A stretch of 64,000 bases of DNA from Triplophysa rosa. Lineage: Eukaryota > Chordata > Actinopteri > Cypriniformes > Nemacheilidae. The notes below the pieces were generated by a model. That model did no database searches. It was not told the DNA's origin and was given only the letters and a program-made list of their open reading frames with translations. Location: the NCBI RefSeq assembly GCF_024868665.1, contig NC_079901.1:2402411-2466410 (forward strand), read 5' to 3'. Numbering within the stretch: the stretch's first letter is position 1; each line of letters begins with the position of its first letter. This document shows, piece by piece, positions 22,500-34,277 of this stretch. A program made the translations under genes and the position numbers.

Positions 22500-22760
22500 A
22501 TGCACGCAGGTGTGTGCACTCTCATCTGTCTCTTGTTCTTTTATTTGTGTGCCTGTGTTCCTGCTGTGTATGTATACATGTGTCTTTCAGGCTTCACTGT
22601 AGTTCCCATACTGCATGTGCGTGCATGTGTGTGGAAGGCAGTTTCCCGGCGTGGACGGGTCGTGACCCCTGTGTCAACCGGCAGGGTCCCAGACACCCTC
22701 CAAGCCCTGCAGGAAACAGAAAGTCTGTGTTGTTATTTTCTCTCAGACATATTTTAGCTC
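22500..22760. other. TG-rich stretch then GC-rich block of unknown role
   Basis: A degenerate TGTGTG region is followed by a GC-rich block (22640-22720) containing GGACGGGTCGTGACCCC, an imperfect palindrome. It could be a decayed exon or conserved non-coding element. The sequence alone does not decide. Confidence 0.25.
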
Positions 22761-23261
22761 AGCACGATGACCCTTCAAACCTATGCACACACTCTGCCAT
22801 CTTCACCATAATACTGCTTTACTGCAGGTTATGTTTTTCCATGTGATTATTTCGTGCGCAGGCTTAAGATATCTGTTCTGTTTCTGTTTATAAGCACAAA
22901 TAATTGGCCTTTGTTCAGCACAAAATGACACACGTTGAGCAAAATGACGGGTGCAATTATTTTATTTAATTGTAATGGCTCCTAAAGTCCTAAAAATATA
23001 TCACGTGATCCTAAACCAGACTGTGGTGAATAGGATTTTAGTTTGAGCTCAATGCAACACATTTTTTCATGGAAATGTAACACTCCAGAAAAGCTAGGCA
23101 TTTGTTGAACAGAATTTATGAGCACCTGGGAAAATGTTAGGACATCAGCAATACTGTGAGTCGGGTATGATATTAACTGTGCTTCTTGGTAAATCCAGCA
23201 GTCATAATTCATTTGAGATAAAAAGGGTGTGTAGTGTGGCTGCATGATCCAGCTGCACTCT

Positions 23262-23356
23262 CTCATGTGTGTGTGTGTGTGTGCAGCATTAACATGCAGT
23301 GCATCTTATTTGCAGCAGAGGTGTTGAATCAAGATCTCTCTCTCTCTCTCTCTCTC
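23262..23356. repeat. Short GT and CT microsatellites
   Basis: (GT)n at about 23266-23283 and (TC)n at about 23335-23356. Polymorphic marker-type repeats without coding meaning. Confidence 0.9.
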
Positions 23357-24359
23357 ATAATAGGTGGCAAAGGGGGAGTAAATGTGATTGAGACCATTTA
23401 CTCCCTTCAGGTCAAGCTGACACTGTCCAGATAAACACACGCACGCACTAATGCATGTCTATACTGTAGGCATTGTTTTGGCACGCCATTAATTACATTA
23501 ATTCAGAACACAGTTTAACTTTTTATTTAAAATCAGCTTTATTATTTAGTTAACATTTGCCTGGATGTAGATGTGCATATATATGTACAGTATGTAAGAT
23601 TTTCATTTACTTTACAGTTTCTATCAATCAAAAATCAATCTAACTCCCCTTATGAAAATGTTTATGTTTGACATCCAGCCCCAGTCTCTTATACATAGAG
23701 TACAGTTTTCTCTAAAAGTCTGAGGAGAAAAAAAAACATTAAAAGTTTTTATTTGAAAACCTAACAATATGAACATAGAGATTAGAGATTAGAGGGAGTT
23801 AGGGAGAGCTCACATGAACAAAACCAGACAATCCATCCATGTTATCCCAGCATGATGTACCAATAATCATCTTGGTAGGAACCTTGGCCTTTAAAGGAAA
23901 TCATACTTTTTCTACAAATCATCTCTCAATGTAACAAATGTGCATACATGTGATCAATAAGCTACGAATATAACTAACAAAATATAAGGTTTTCTTTTTG
24001 TTTTACAATTTCAATTAATATTTATTGAAATGTATTAAAGTCCTTTTGTTTCCAATGTTCTCAATGAGAGAAAATTTGTGTTTACAGCAAAAATGACTAT
24101 AAATGAAAACTCATAGGATTTGGATGAACGCTTTTGTTAATTCTACATATATGTAGAATTTAACCTGTAAATCAAATAACATTTTTTTTTCCGATGCTTC
24201 TTTGGCGTGACATCTTTTCTGTTTCTCTGGTTTTATTTAAGATCACATTCAGAGCCTCATAATGAATCCGGTGGAAAATGACGTCTTTTTTATGAGCTGC
24301 TTCCTGTTTGTGTTTACCCCGAGCTCTCGAACGTTATGAGATGAAAGTTGATTTCCGAT

Positions 24360-24950
24360 GCAACAAAGAGAAAAAAGCCGTCTGGCTTTTTCTGCAGCTT
24401 CTCTCCACACAGATGGTACGTCCTCAACGGACCGCGCTCTCCGTGAGCCAGCGCCTGACCTGGGGCTAGCCTTTGCCCATAGGTGCGCCCTGTCGATGGG
24501 CCGTGCATTTGCGTGCCGAGAGCCCCCGAGCTCCCCCCATCAGTCGAGCCCCTGTGTGGTCTTTTGCTGCATGCCTGCGTGTGTGGTCTGCGCTGGCCCC
24601 CCGATCATCTGTCCGAGGGCTGCTAACTGCCTGCCCAGCCACCACGGCTGTTTACTTTAGCTCTGTCTGCACCAGCCCAGTTCTGATCAGTCTCTTCCTC
24701 CAGCTGGGCCAAATCAGACCCGGGGACCCAGCCCACCGAAAGCAAAAAGCAGAGAGAGGGAGGGACCTGGGCCCCCGAGTGCTTCAGGAGCCTTTGCCTT
24801 CTCTACCTGCCCTGGGTACACCGGCTCCTTAAGTGAGACATAAAAGTGTGCTGGTTAATTAGGCCATTATGATGCTGTCATAATGAAGCTTTTCTCCATT
24901 GCTGGTGACAATTTGCTTCATAAATGAAGCAAGAGGTGGAACATAGATTG
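24360..24950. promoter_or_regulatory. Candidate conserved non-coding regulatory block
   Basis: A non-repetitive, GC-richer island (24400-24830) grades into a segment (24850-24945) with TTAATTAGGCCATTATGATG and GACAATTTGCTTCATAAATG. Such homeodomain-like TAATTA and CATAAA words in non-repeat DNA are characteristic of vertebrate developmental enhancers. No open frame with splice sites is convincing. Inference only, as cross-species alignment is not available. Confidence 0.3.
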
Positions 24951-25464
24951 AACTAAAGCCAGTGTGTTTGAGAAAGTTGAATCCCCCACCAATTCACTCG
25001 TGTTTCTTTGCCTGTCTGCGTGCTAAAACCTTTATCGGTGGAGCTGTCTCACAGAAACAGGCTTGCATGATGGATGAAACGCTGACTGATACAAACAGAC
25101 CTCCAGCATGTGGAGATAAAGTTACCACAAGGCATACTGACATCGCATGTATGGCTCTATTCCTACTTCTGTTAAAGCATTTATTGTATTGCCACCCAGG
25201 AGCTGTATTCATATGACAGCTTTGAAAGTTCATATACCTAAATAATTGGTTCTTCAAACTTTTCTCTACAACAATTATCCCATTTGTTAATTTCCTAATT
25301 TCCAGTTTAGGTCAGTGTCTTCAGAGTATATCAGCTCACATCAGTCTACAATAATGACCTGATGAACTGTGACTCTAATTCCTCTTCATAAGGTCCTCTT
25401 AAAGAAAAGATTCCTGCTCTTTGAGCCTGTTGGGTGGACCATCTCTTTGGACAGATAGTTTCAG

Positions 25465-25650
25465 TCACACTTTATTTTAAGGTACAATTCTCGCTATTAA
25501 CAAACCATTAACTATGACTTTTGCCTCAATAACTCCAAATTTGTCGCTTATTAATTGTTAGTAAAGTCATTGTTAGCTTTAGGTATTGGGTAGGATTAGG
25601 GATGTAGAATATGGTCATGCAGAATATGTGCTTTATGTTAGTAAGCTCTG
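25465..25650. mobile_element. MITE copy 2 (partial)
   Basis: Contains CAATTCTCGCTATTAACAAA, GGTATTGGGTAGGATTAGGG and GCAGAATATGTGCTTTATG, the reverse-oriented equivalents of the MITE at 22176-22436. Its right portion is missing. Confidence 0.65.
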
Positions 25651-25799
25651 CGTTTGCAGAGTTGTTGGGTAATTCTTCTTTTGGGGTTTTTCGAACCTCC
25701 CTGTGGATTCAGAACTGAAATGTCTTGAGTTGGCTGGTAGTGTTTAAGTCCTGTGTTTTGCCAGGGAAGCCCCAGAGGTCAGAGTTTGCCTCTTACAAA

Positions 25800-25935
25800 T
25801 TGAGGGCTCTGCCGGCAGGCGCCAGGGCATCGTGGAATGACTAAGTTCCTCAGACCTTTGACCTGAAACCCTAGTGCTGTGCCCCACAGCCCTGCACAGG
25901 GCACTGGTGACCTTCCATGGGGAAAACTCAACAGA
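25800..25935. promoter_or_regulatory. Possible conserved non-coding block
   Basis: Non-repetitive, GC-balanced DNA with CCTTTGACCTGAAACCC (nuclear-receptor half-site-like TGACCT) and no long open frame. It stands out from its AT-rich surroundings, but regulatory function is only a suggestion. Confidence 0.2.
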
Positions 25936-26226
25936 CTTCCCTACAGAACTGCTAGAAATTCTTGTGATTTTGTCACTAATTCAATTTTAGGCAGGAAAAC
26001 AAACTGTCCAGAATGCTCAGACTTGATCTGATGAGACCTGAACAATGAATCTAAATGATCATGAAAGGAAATGGATGCTCCACTGTGCCTGTCCACACAT
26101 CAAACCTCATTTTATGAAGTAGCAATAGAACACATTTTCAAAGAATCAGTATATTTCTGTGAATGTTTGCAAATCTTTAGCAAATATTCATATAAACAGC
26201 AAGCACACTTTAAGGACACATGCTAA

Positions 26227-26244
26227 AAAAAAAAAAAAAAAAAA
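26227..26244. repeat. Poly-A tract
   Basis: A run of about 18-19 A residues flanked by ATGCT and CTTTATTTTA. It could be a retroposon tail, but no body is recognised. Confidence 0.8.
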
Positions 26245-26449
26245 CTTTATTTTAATTTCAGACAGAACCACATATATTTTTGTGCAAAGTGCATTTAGGC
26301 TGTAAAAATGTGTGCATCTGTTACAAATCCTTTCCTGAAACTAAATACCTCAATTTGTTTCTGTGTGTACATGACATGTAACCTGGGAGTTTGGACTGAG
26401 ACATCTGTCTATAATGTAATATTTCCTGGCCTTCCATGCCAAGTCGGTA

Positions 26450-26990
26450 ATTTTTCAGAAAACCGCTCCCACCCATGTCCCACCCATCATGGTTCTTTGC
26501 TGTGAATCTTTCTGAAACCAAACAATGGAAAGAATTGCAGTGTTTTTTCTCCCCATTCTCCAAGGGCTGTTTCTTTACATGCGTGGGTGGCTGGATGCAC
26601 CCTGCTCGGCTCTCTTTAAACATCCCTGACGCCCCCACCACTCCAAACATACATCTTGCCAGGCTCTGTGGCCCCACTGGTTCATGGTAATTGTTTCCGG
26701 AAGTAAGAGCGGCATGGTTCAAGAGCTCACTAATTCTATCAGCAGCCCAGAAGCGGGACGTCAGGCCGGGCGGCCCATGCGGCGAGACCCCAAGGAACCG
26801 TCAAAGCTCATTTACCACCAACAGCATCCATATTCCTGTCACTCAGCCACAGACCTGCCTTCTGACCAGAATAGTGAAACAGCTCTCAGGCTTTCATGTG
26901 GAATGATTGATGCATTAATTACTGGACTTTGTTTATGGGCTGTGACGGGTGAAGGCCTTCATAGGTGAGAGGCCCGTTTTTCACGCATTG
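26450..26990. promoter_or_regulatory. Candidate conserved non-coding regulatory block
   Basis: A single-copy-looking, GC-balanced segment in an otherwise AT-rich, transposon-dotted region. It holds GGAATGATTGATGCATTAAT (Pbx/Hox-like TGATTGAT and ATTAATTA) and GACTTTGTTTATGGGC. Open frames on both strands (26321-26722 minus, 26684-26968 plus) lack starts in context and splice sites, so I favour non-coding regulatory DNA. Inference. Confidence 0.3.
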
Positions 26991-27574
26991 CAGTCTTATG
27001 GATATAAAGAGGTGCGTCGCGTCTCATGAATGTAGGTGAGGAGAATGTTTGCAATGATTTTGAGGCAATGACTTCCTGAAAGACAACATATGACCCGTGG
27101 TGTTTTCTTGTTGAGTTCCATGTAACTGTTGATTGTACGGGTTAAAAGTCTTCCACTGGAGACACGTCATGTAATTGGACATATACCACTATTGAGGGAC
27201 CTCCCAAGCTGTGCCGTTCCATGCGCTGACCAGAAGAGAGAGTGTGCGGTCATGCAGTCAAGCCGGAGATTTGCGGACATGCGTCTATTGCAGACCTGAT
27301 GCAACCGAGTGGCTGGTCGCGTTTTTCCCAGTGAGGTCAGTTTGTGTAAGCATTACACTGTTCCTGACGCAAACGAATGTCTCCCTGCTGAAAAGCCCAT
27401 ATGGATCTCTCCACAGAGGCCTAGTGACACATATCGAATGGCAGGAAATGGGTTCATTCAAATTTCTGGTGCAATTACATGCAGGGTGTCCTCAATGCTC
27501 TCCCTTGTGGCATGACTTTACTACGGAGGTGTTTCTGAACACATTGATAACATTGTTCCTGTATTATCTTTAGT

Positions 27575-27645
27575 ATTTGTGTAGCTTAATTGGAAGAGCA
27601 TGGCAAGAGTCGGCAAGGTTGTGGGTTCGATTATATATTAGTACT
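27575..27645 (+). repeat. SINE head remnant
   Basis: GTGTAGCTTAATTGGAAGAG followed by GGTTGTGGGTTCGATT reproduces box A and box B spacing of a tRNA-derived SINE. The body decays quickly, and a similar tail fragment lies at 27930-27950 on the minus strand (GCTTTTATCCAATGTGACTTA on plus). Confidence 0.6.
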
Positions 27646-27949
27646 AATGTCAGACTGATGTGTGAGGCATTATGTGTGTTATATATTTTGAAAGATTAGT
27701 AAGTAGAGGACATTAGTAAAGAGGAACAGCATAGCCACACTACCACAGACAGTCTTTATTAATTTCTTCCATCAATCTCGAGTCCTTTTCACTAAAAGAA
27801 AAATGAAGAATAAAAATGTATTGTTTTAGTATCAAATGTTAGTTTAAGTGCATGTTTTAGTATTTGTAGTATTAATTTGTGTATTTGCCCAGTATTTTTA
27901 ATAACATTTGCATTTTTGCATTCTGGGGGGTGCTTTTATCCAATGTGAC

Positions 27950-28136
27950 TTAAGTGATAGTTTACCCAAAAATAAAAATGATGTCATAATTGATTTTTCC
28001 TCTTGTCATTTCAAAACTGTATGACTCTCTTTTTTCCGCAGAACACTTTGTGTTCTGCGGAAACACTTGATGTAAATGCTGTAAATGCGAGTAAATGATG
28101 ACATCATTTTCATTTTTGGGTGAACTATCACTTTAA
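27950..28136. mobile_element. 187-bp MITE
   Basis: The left TTAAGTGATAGTTTACCC and right GGGTGAACTATCACTTTAA are inverted, followed inward by ATGATGTCAT and GATGACATCAT. A central perfect palindrome (TTCCGCAGAACACTTTGTGTTCTGCGGAA, 28033-28061) would fold as a strong hairpin. Common fish MITE type. Confidence 0.8.
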
Positions 28137-28404
28137 AGTGCATTTAAGTTATATATTTTATCTCTATGTGTGTTTCTTAGGAATCTAACAACTGTTTGCA
28201 GTGTTGTGACGCTCTACCAGTTTCTTAGGCTTTTACAAAAAAAGACATCATGATTTAATAACAAATAAACATTTTCAAAACAAAAAACAATAATATAGAA
28301 GATTGCACCCAAAGAACTATCCATTGAAGATCTCAAACAGATTAATCTAAAACTGTTTTCGGAATCAGCATTGAACTTTAACTACACCTGCACACTGAGG
28401 TCAA

Positions 28405-28800
28405 TTAGGCCACGTTCAAACGGTCAATTTTTAGGATATTTATTTACAACTTACAGTTGTGAGTCTCTTTAATATCGCATTATAGTGCTGCTGTTTAATG
28501 TCAGAAGATCAATTAGACAATTCCGCAGCGTGGTTTGCAGACTTGCAGCTTGGTGTATATGCACTGTACACAGTGAAAGAGAGTGACAGGTGACGTGATG
28601 TTCAGAACTAGGTGAACTAGTTCAGTATGGTTTTGTTCACAAAGCAGGGCTTCTCTGTAAATACAGTTGTGAGTCCTGAAAATGTACAGGTGCGAGTTTG
28701 GTTATAGAATGTAATTGTCATACCCGTAAAAATATGCACTACGTGTGAACACAACCGTATTGAGGACTCAAATTCAGGACTGACTGTGAACGTGGCCTTA
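28405..28800. mobile_element. Non-autonomous DNA element with TAAGGCCACGTTCA-type ends
   Basis: The left TTAGGCCACGTTCAAACGG and right GACTGTGAACGTGGCCTTA are inverted repeats. The interior repeats ACAGTTGTGAGTC twice. There is no transposase, and the target duplication is unclear. Confidence 0.7.
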
Positions 28801-29719
28801 TCATTTAAATTCAATTTGATTTCAGGGATAAAGCATAGGCCCAGCAGCTTTAGCTGGAAGGGTCCAGATGGAAGGTTTTACAAGGTGGTAGACTAGACGT
28901 AGTGTATGTTTATGTGTGCCCACAAGCCACGGCCATACTGTAGGTCTGCTGCCCACATGTGATGGGCAGCTTCGTCCATCATATTACATAGTCCATTAGC
29001 TACCTAAACGTGTCAATAAGGAAAGAATGTGGTTTCACTTTAGTGAAGGGAAGACCTTGATGTGGTTTAAAGATCGAAGATGCCAAGGGTAGTAGCTGCA
29101 TCTTAATTGTTATCTGCCAGTGCAGCAACATATTGCAATTACACTTATTAAGATCCCTTTAAATAATAAAACATATCTAAGCTTTAGAAAAGTGAGAAAG
29201 CTCTTGAAATAAGTGGAAAAACATTCATACCAAGTGCTGTTAAAGTTCAAATAACTAGCTTGTCAGTTCTTAATTTGAGTTAAAAGACCTTAAAGATGAA
29301 TTTTCTTAATTTTAGAGTTGTCATAATTTGTTTTTCTGTCTTGAAACGGACTAAAGAGTCATGCACTGGAGGAAGTTTATTTTCAGAAACACTTTTATTT
29401 AGATGTATTTCCACTTGGCAGCCAGGCAGTGGAAATACATTTGCAATGAATTGGTATAATTGTGGAGAGTTGTAGAAAGTTATGTTGTGGTCTGTAAAAC
29501 CGTGAATGTATAACCTTTTTACAAATATTGAACCGGCCCTTACAATTATACACTATTAAAGATGAAAACTATAACTTGAATTAAAACACGCAGCATGAGA
29601 TTGTAACTAAATAACTAAATTTGCAAGTGCAAATATACAATAGAAACCAGTTCTCATCTTGAACACTTGTGGGATGTTGCACACAAACATGCAGTATTAG
29701 GGAACTAATACTTTATGGG
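28801..29719. other. Gene-free stretch
   Basis: AT-rich DNA without recognisable ends, exons or RNA genes. A small inverted pair, CATTTGCAATGAA and relatives, occurs near 29440. Confidence 0.4.
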
Positions 29720-29878
29720 GTGGTTTCCCAGACATGGCATAAGCCTAGTCACAGACTAACTTAAATGTTTGCGGTGTCTTAGTGTGAAAACAGCGTGCAC
29801 CAACATGTCTTAAAATAAAATCAGTGCGATTGTTTTGTCTCCAGATTCACATGGTAATGTCCCTGTCTGGGAAACCAC
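29720..29878. mobile_element. 159-bp MITE with GTGGTTTCCCAGACA ends
   Basis: GTGGTTTCCCAGACATGG at the left and CTGTCTGGGAAACCAC at the right are inverted repeats. The interior contains GCATAAGCCTAGTC, common in this fish MITE family. Non-coding. Confidence 0.8.
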
Positions 29879-29879
29879 T

Positions 29880-31579
29880 GCTATAGGATAACTCATATAA
29901 CCTGCACATGAGTACGTCATAAGCAACCATCTATGTCCTTTTTATGTCCTTCTTTAAATATTATTTAAAAGAGAAATTATAGGGGTCCTTGCACAAAAGT
30001 TGCACACGCACATCAATTTACATGTCATAGCTGTGGGATTAGTGAAATCTATCTTAAATTTTGTTAACATGTATTTGCCAAGTCAGTTTAAGACCAATTT
30101 TCTTCAATTCAGATGTATACTCTAGCATGTTATGTGCTTTTTAAGACTTTTCATCTTTAATGAGAAAAAAGATCATCCGTTTTTGCAGTGTTTAGTTTTA
30201 TTATTCTAGGGCGTTGTCCAGAATCGTGTCCTGTGCTGTGTGAAGTGACTTCCCTTGGAGACTGGCATTGGGATGGGAAGATGAGGTGAAGGTCAGAATG
30301 TCAAGCTCAATCACATTAAATGTTTTGACAGTAGACCTGGGGTTTATGGATTTGACCCTGCTCACTACATGTTGATTTGAATAATTTTGTAAACCATGAT
30401 TCAGGCCAAGCCTGCAGAGTGCCCACTCTTCTAACTGCCTGTGCAGATTGTGGTTGATCTGTTGACAAAATTGACAAAAATATAATTGTGCAAACATTTT
30501 ATTAAACCAATTTTTTTTTTAAATGGATGACTTTGACTGAATAATGAAGAAAGAGCAGGCAGTAAGAACTCAGCTCATCTTAATATTCTTTAAAAGAATC
30601 TCAGGATAAAACCCCAAGAAGCTGCTTGATTAAATGACAAAACACATTTCTGCAAATTCTAGGCAAAAACTACACCGAAGATGCTCAAATATAACGTTTT
30701 AATTTTTATTAATTTTAATTTTGTGTTTTTAAAACTTTTGACTAGTAATGTATGTGTTAGCATAATGTAAATAAGTCACAGAACAAGAATATGTAAATAA
30801 ATAATAAGTAAATAACTGAGAATTTTACAAAAAATCTCAGATAGAACCAAGGTACCAATATGTTTAGACAAGCTATGCAGGGTATATTTAAAACTTGACT
30901 CCCTTTTAGTTCATAGTCTGAAACCACAGAATATTAAATTGGAAGTGAATTTTAGCAACTATATTTCCTCTTTTTTTTGGACAAGAATGGTCCTGCCCAC
31001 AGTTTCAAAACATTGCAGTCCAAGTAATTTGAGTAATTTGTAAAGATTATTTTCTGTATTTCAGGAAACATGTCTAAAACAAGATTCAAGGCTTTTGTCC
31101 TTTCAGTGATCTTTGCATGTCTGAAGGAGTTTGTATGATTTGCTAGAGTTGTTTCAGAATGAGATAATTGGTTTGAATAGCACATGATGCAGAATCACTA
31201 TCATACTTCTAGACTAAAGCATTTCCTTCCTTGTGATAATGTTCTCATGTCACAATATCCTTCATGGTTGGATGGACAGGATAGAATCAGTAGAATGCTA
31301 CTCAAAGAAAAAAGGCACATCATTGATTTCTGTAAGAATTAAAACATAATAGTAATATGACCCCAAAATATTCTAACAATTCTCTAACCATTTTAAAACT
31401 GGACACTTTTGAAAATCTCCCTTTCAACTACAATGGTGGAGATGGTAAAGATGACTTGCAGGAAGCAGTATCTTTTTGTTTGTTTGTTTTTAAGTAAGGC
31501 CGCTAGCGGTCACTAGCGTTGTATTATAGATTTGCAACGAATCGCTCAGTCCAAACACGATGTTGGCCACCATACTAAA
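29880..31579. other. Gene-free stretch left of the large inverted-repeat unit
   Basis: AT-rich DNA, no exon or mobile-element ends seen. The palindrome-like GCCGCTAGCGGTCACTAGCG lies at 31499-31519 close to the outer edge of the large unit and might be part of its damaged left end or of the target. Confidence 0.4.
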
Positions 31580-32160
31580 AACTGCATGCTATGAAGCATT
31601 AGTAAAGCATTAGTAAATAGTTAATTCATCATTTGTAAAGCATTATCTCAACATTAATAGACATTAGTAAGACATTCATACATACAGCTATAAATGCTTT
31701 ATTCCTTATTTATAAGAATATATGTAATGTGTTTAATAATTGTACTTTCATACTTTATTAATGATCAATTTATTATTTCTAAATTGAGTATTACTTCATT
31801 TATAAACCAGTTATTTAAGAGTTGTAAGTGGTTTGTAAGTACATTTAAAAAGTGTAAGTAAATGATTAGTAAACTATTTAAATGTACATTTATAAATCTT
31901 ATTATTTAGACATATCTTAATAGGTGCTCAGTGCATTAATAAATGCTTTATTAACACATAGTACACCTGTAATTCATGAATAATACAGGTAGTTATAATA
32001 CATTTAGTAGTTGTCAGTTAACTATTTGTGTGAGCTCATCTAAAGTGTGGACTATTTATGCTTTATAAAGCTTTTACAAAGGAAATTTAAAGGCTCAGTT
32101 ATCTTTGAAACACAAAACAAACCCAACACAAAGGTACACAGAACATAAAAATATTTATTT
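31580..32160. repeat. Left long terminal inverted repeat of the two-gene transposon
   Basis: Matches the reverse complement of 49831-50407 along its whole length with roughly ten substitutions and a few short indels by eye. The inner end, read on the minus strand, gives AATAAATATTTTTATG then TGTGTACCTTTGTGTTGGG, a polyadenylation-like AATAAA with a GT-rich element for the CCDC106-like gene. Confidence 0.88.
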
Positions 32161-32474
32161 CAATATATAATAGGAATTCCAAAATACAACAAATAGTTTT
32201 TAATAAAAAAATAAAATATTTCACAGTGTCAAGTCTGCCAACACCTCCAGAAAACAACTGTCCAATAAAATAAACCTCTGCAATCTGATATAAAAAATAT
32301 ATATTTTTAATATTGTAAACAATTTCTAGTATCAACACTGGATTACTATAGTGCCAAAATAAACAAATAACTTTTTTATAGAACAATAATAATAATATAA
32401 AAATAAATTTAACAAAGTCAAAACTACATATAGGAAGACAACAGTAGTGCAAACCTATTTTAATTTAGTAAGAT

Positions 32475-32787
32475 TCAGTGTGAAAACTGATCAGTACACT
32501 TTAGTTGCAGGGGCAGCAGCTTCCCGGAAGCCTTTAAAGCTTTGATAGCATCTTCTATAGCTGGATCCTCCTGAATTGCTGTGGCACATTGTGTGGCAAA
32601 TACACTAAGTTTAACCTTACTGCCATGGTTAAACTTAAACTTGCCAGATGCACCAATGTACATCTCTGACCATGACTGTGTTCCGGTCCACCCCAACATG
32701 CTTAAAAGCAGCTGACATGGTCCCTCCTCTACTGAAGTGCCGAATAATTTTGTTTGTATTGGTCCACCACCTGCAGGGGTGTTTGAG
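32475..32787 (-). pseudogene. CCDC106-like exon 4, two frame disruptions
   Basis: After the GAATTACAG acceptor the phase-1 frame reads QTPLQVVDQYK and then breaks. An extra base near 32751-32757 shifts the continuation, KIIRHFSRGGTMSAAFKHVG, into another frame. A second disruption near 32671-32686, just after VDRNTVM, moves the tail (YIGASGKFK, LSVFATQCATAIQEDPAIED, KLLPLQLK) to a third. The TGA is at 32475-32477. Confidence 0.7.
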
Positions 32788-33077
32788 CTGTAATTCAGAG
32801 AACATAGAATTAGAGTTAGTATTTGGTTGTATTATTCTCACACATTATTTGACATACACACCTTTGACTCGTACAGTGTTTCAAACGACATTATGACACA
32901 TTCCACAAACTTCAGTTTATAAAGAGCAGATCACCTCAGTAAAAAAACAGACAGTCTAATGTTTGACGGTTAAATTAAAGTCAGAGTAACAATATGTGTT
33001 CTGAGTTTGTCACACAACAGAAAAGTGTGTTATTAACCACCCAGCCAAATTTGAATGGAGAAAAAAACATCTAAGTA

Positions 33078-33646
33078 TGTCACGGTTTGGTGGAGACAGA
33101 ACCCAAGTGCAGGCAGTGAAAGGGTTAAACAAAGATTTATTGTAAATAAAAAAGGGAAACAAAAACTCACGATGGGAAAACACGATATAAATCAAAACAA
33201 GACAACAAACCAAATAATAAGTCCACAATGACAGAGCACGGGAAACAGGAACAGGGTAATCCAAAACACCAGGGAGGGTAACGCAGGGCGAGACTAGATA
33301 CAACAATGAACCAACAAGGACTGGGAATAAAGACAGGACTTATAAAGGGGAAAACTAACGAAGGATAATAGGACAGGGATGGTGAAGGACAGGTGACAAG
33401 ACTTAACATAATGGGAACTGGCAGGAAGATGATTGGGACAGGTGAGGGAGATCAAACACTGATGGGAGACTAACGGAGAAACAAGGGGGCGGAGCTAAAC
33501 GAAAGACAGGAGGACACTCGGCGAAATGTCAAAACAAACCGCCACGTGTCTCCACACAAGACGAAACACACACACAAGACATGGTACTGTCACGACCCTG
33601 TCCACAAGACACGAAATCTCTGAATAGGAAGGACAGGACCCTGACA
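33078..33646 (-). repeat. 3' LTR of element B
   Basis: 569 bp, TGTCACGG to CCTGACA on the plus strand. It is internally close to its partner apart from scattered substitutions and single-base indels. Confidence 0.9.
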
Positions 33647-34277
33647 GTACCCCACTCCAAGGGCCGAACCCCGAACGGCCCAAGGGGAAAACATTCAACG
33701 GGACAAAACAGACTGGAACGAAGAAAGACACCACACAGACAAAACAGAACATACTAGGGGCAGGGCCGACAGAACAACGAAGGGGTTGGGGTTGGACAAT
33801 AACAAAAACATTAATGGGAAGGGGGGGGATGGGCTGCAAAAAACTGGGAACACTAAACTGGGGTGGGACAGGGGGTGGGGACCTAGGAGGGACATGGGTG
33901 TGTTTCCTAGGGCGGGGAGGGGACTTGGGAGGGGCAGGACAGGAAGGGACAGACATGGCAGGGAAAGGCTGGGACAATAATGGCTGGACAGGGTTGGACG
34001 CCGGCTGACAAAGGCTAGGTGCCGGCTGGAAGGCTGGCTGGACTCGACTGGACGCCGGCTGGAGGGCCGGCTGGACGGGACAGGACGCCGGCTGGAAGGG
34101 ACAGGACGCCAGCTGGAAGGCCGGCTGGATGGGACTGGACGCCGGCTGGAAGGCCGGCTGGACGGGACAGGATGCCGGCTGGAAAGCCGGCTGGACAGGA
34201 CTGGACGCCGGACTGGACGCCGGCTGGAAGACTGGCTGGGACGCCGGCTGGATCGCCAGCTGGGACACCGGCTGCAT
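33495..34277 (-). CDS. Pro-rich repeat and hydrophobic tail of element B
   Basis: A 260-codon frame: repeats of [12 protein letters not shown] type, then a Pro-rich stretch (PPKSPPRPRKHTHVPPRSPP) and a hydrophobic segment (FCFVCVVSFFVPVCFVPLN) near the end of the interior, continuing into the LTR. The tail resembles that of element A ([15 protein letters not shown]). It may be a membrane-seeking tail or simply a consequence of the conserved terminal nucleotide sequence. Confidence 0.35.
   Translation of the reverse strand: MQPVSQLAIQPASQPVFQPASSPASSPVQPAFQPASCPVQPAFQPASSPIQPAFQLASCPFQPASCPVQPALQPASSRVQPAFQPAPSLCQPASNPVQPLLSQPFPAMSVPSCPAPPKSPPRPRKHTHVPPRSPPPVPPQFSVPSFLQPIPPLPINVFVIVQPQPLRCSVGPAPSMFCFVCVVSFFVPVCFVPLNVFPLGRSGFGPWSGVLSGSCPSYSEISCLVDRVVTVPCLVCVFRLVWRHVAVCFDISPSVLLSFV
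33647..33690 (-). promoter_or_regulatory. Polypurine tract and hairpin upstream of the 3' LTR (element B)
   Basis: On the minus strand, TTGGAGTGGGGTAC directly precedes the LTR. Before it is a stem GGGCCG / CGGCCC (33661-33666 and 33676-33681) and then CCAAGGGG on the plus strand, the same tail as in element A. Confidence 0.5.

Noticed and set aside
24314..24832. Overlapping GC-rich frames in both directions
   Set aside because: They lack start context and splice sites. GC-rich non-coding DNA explains them, so a regulatory block was listed at low confidence instead.
31580..32160. Inverted pair interpreted as two independent MITE insertions
   Set aside because: Kept as an alternative only. 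The repeats end just outside the two genes with matching polyadenylation-like signals, which fits one transposon better.
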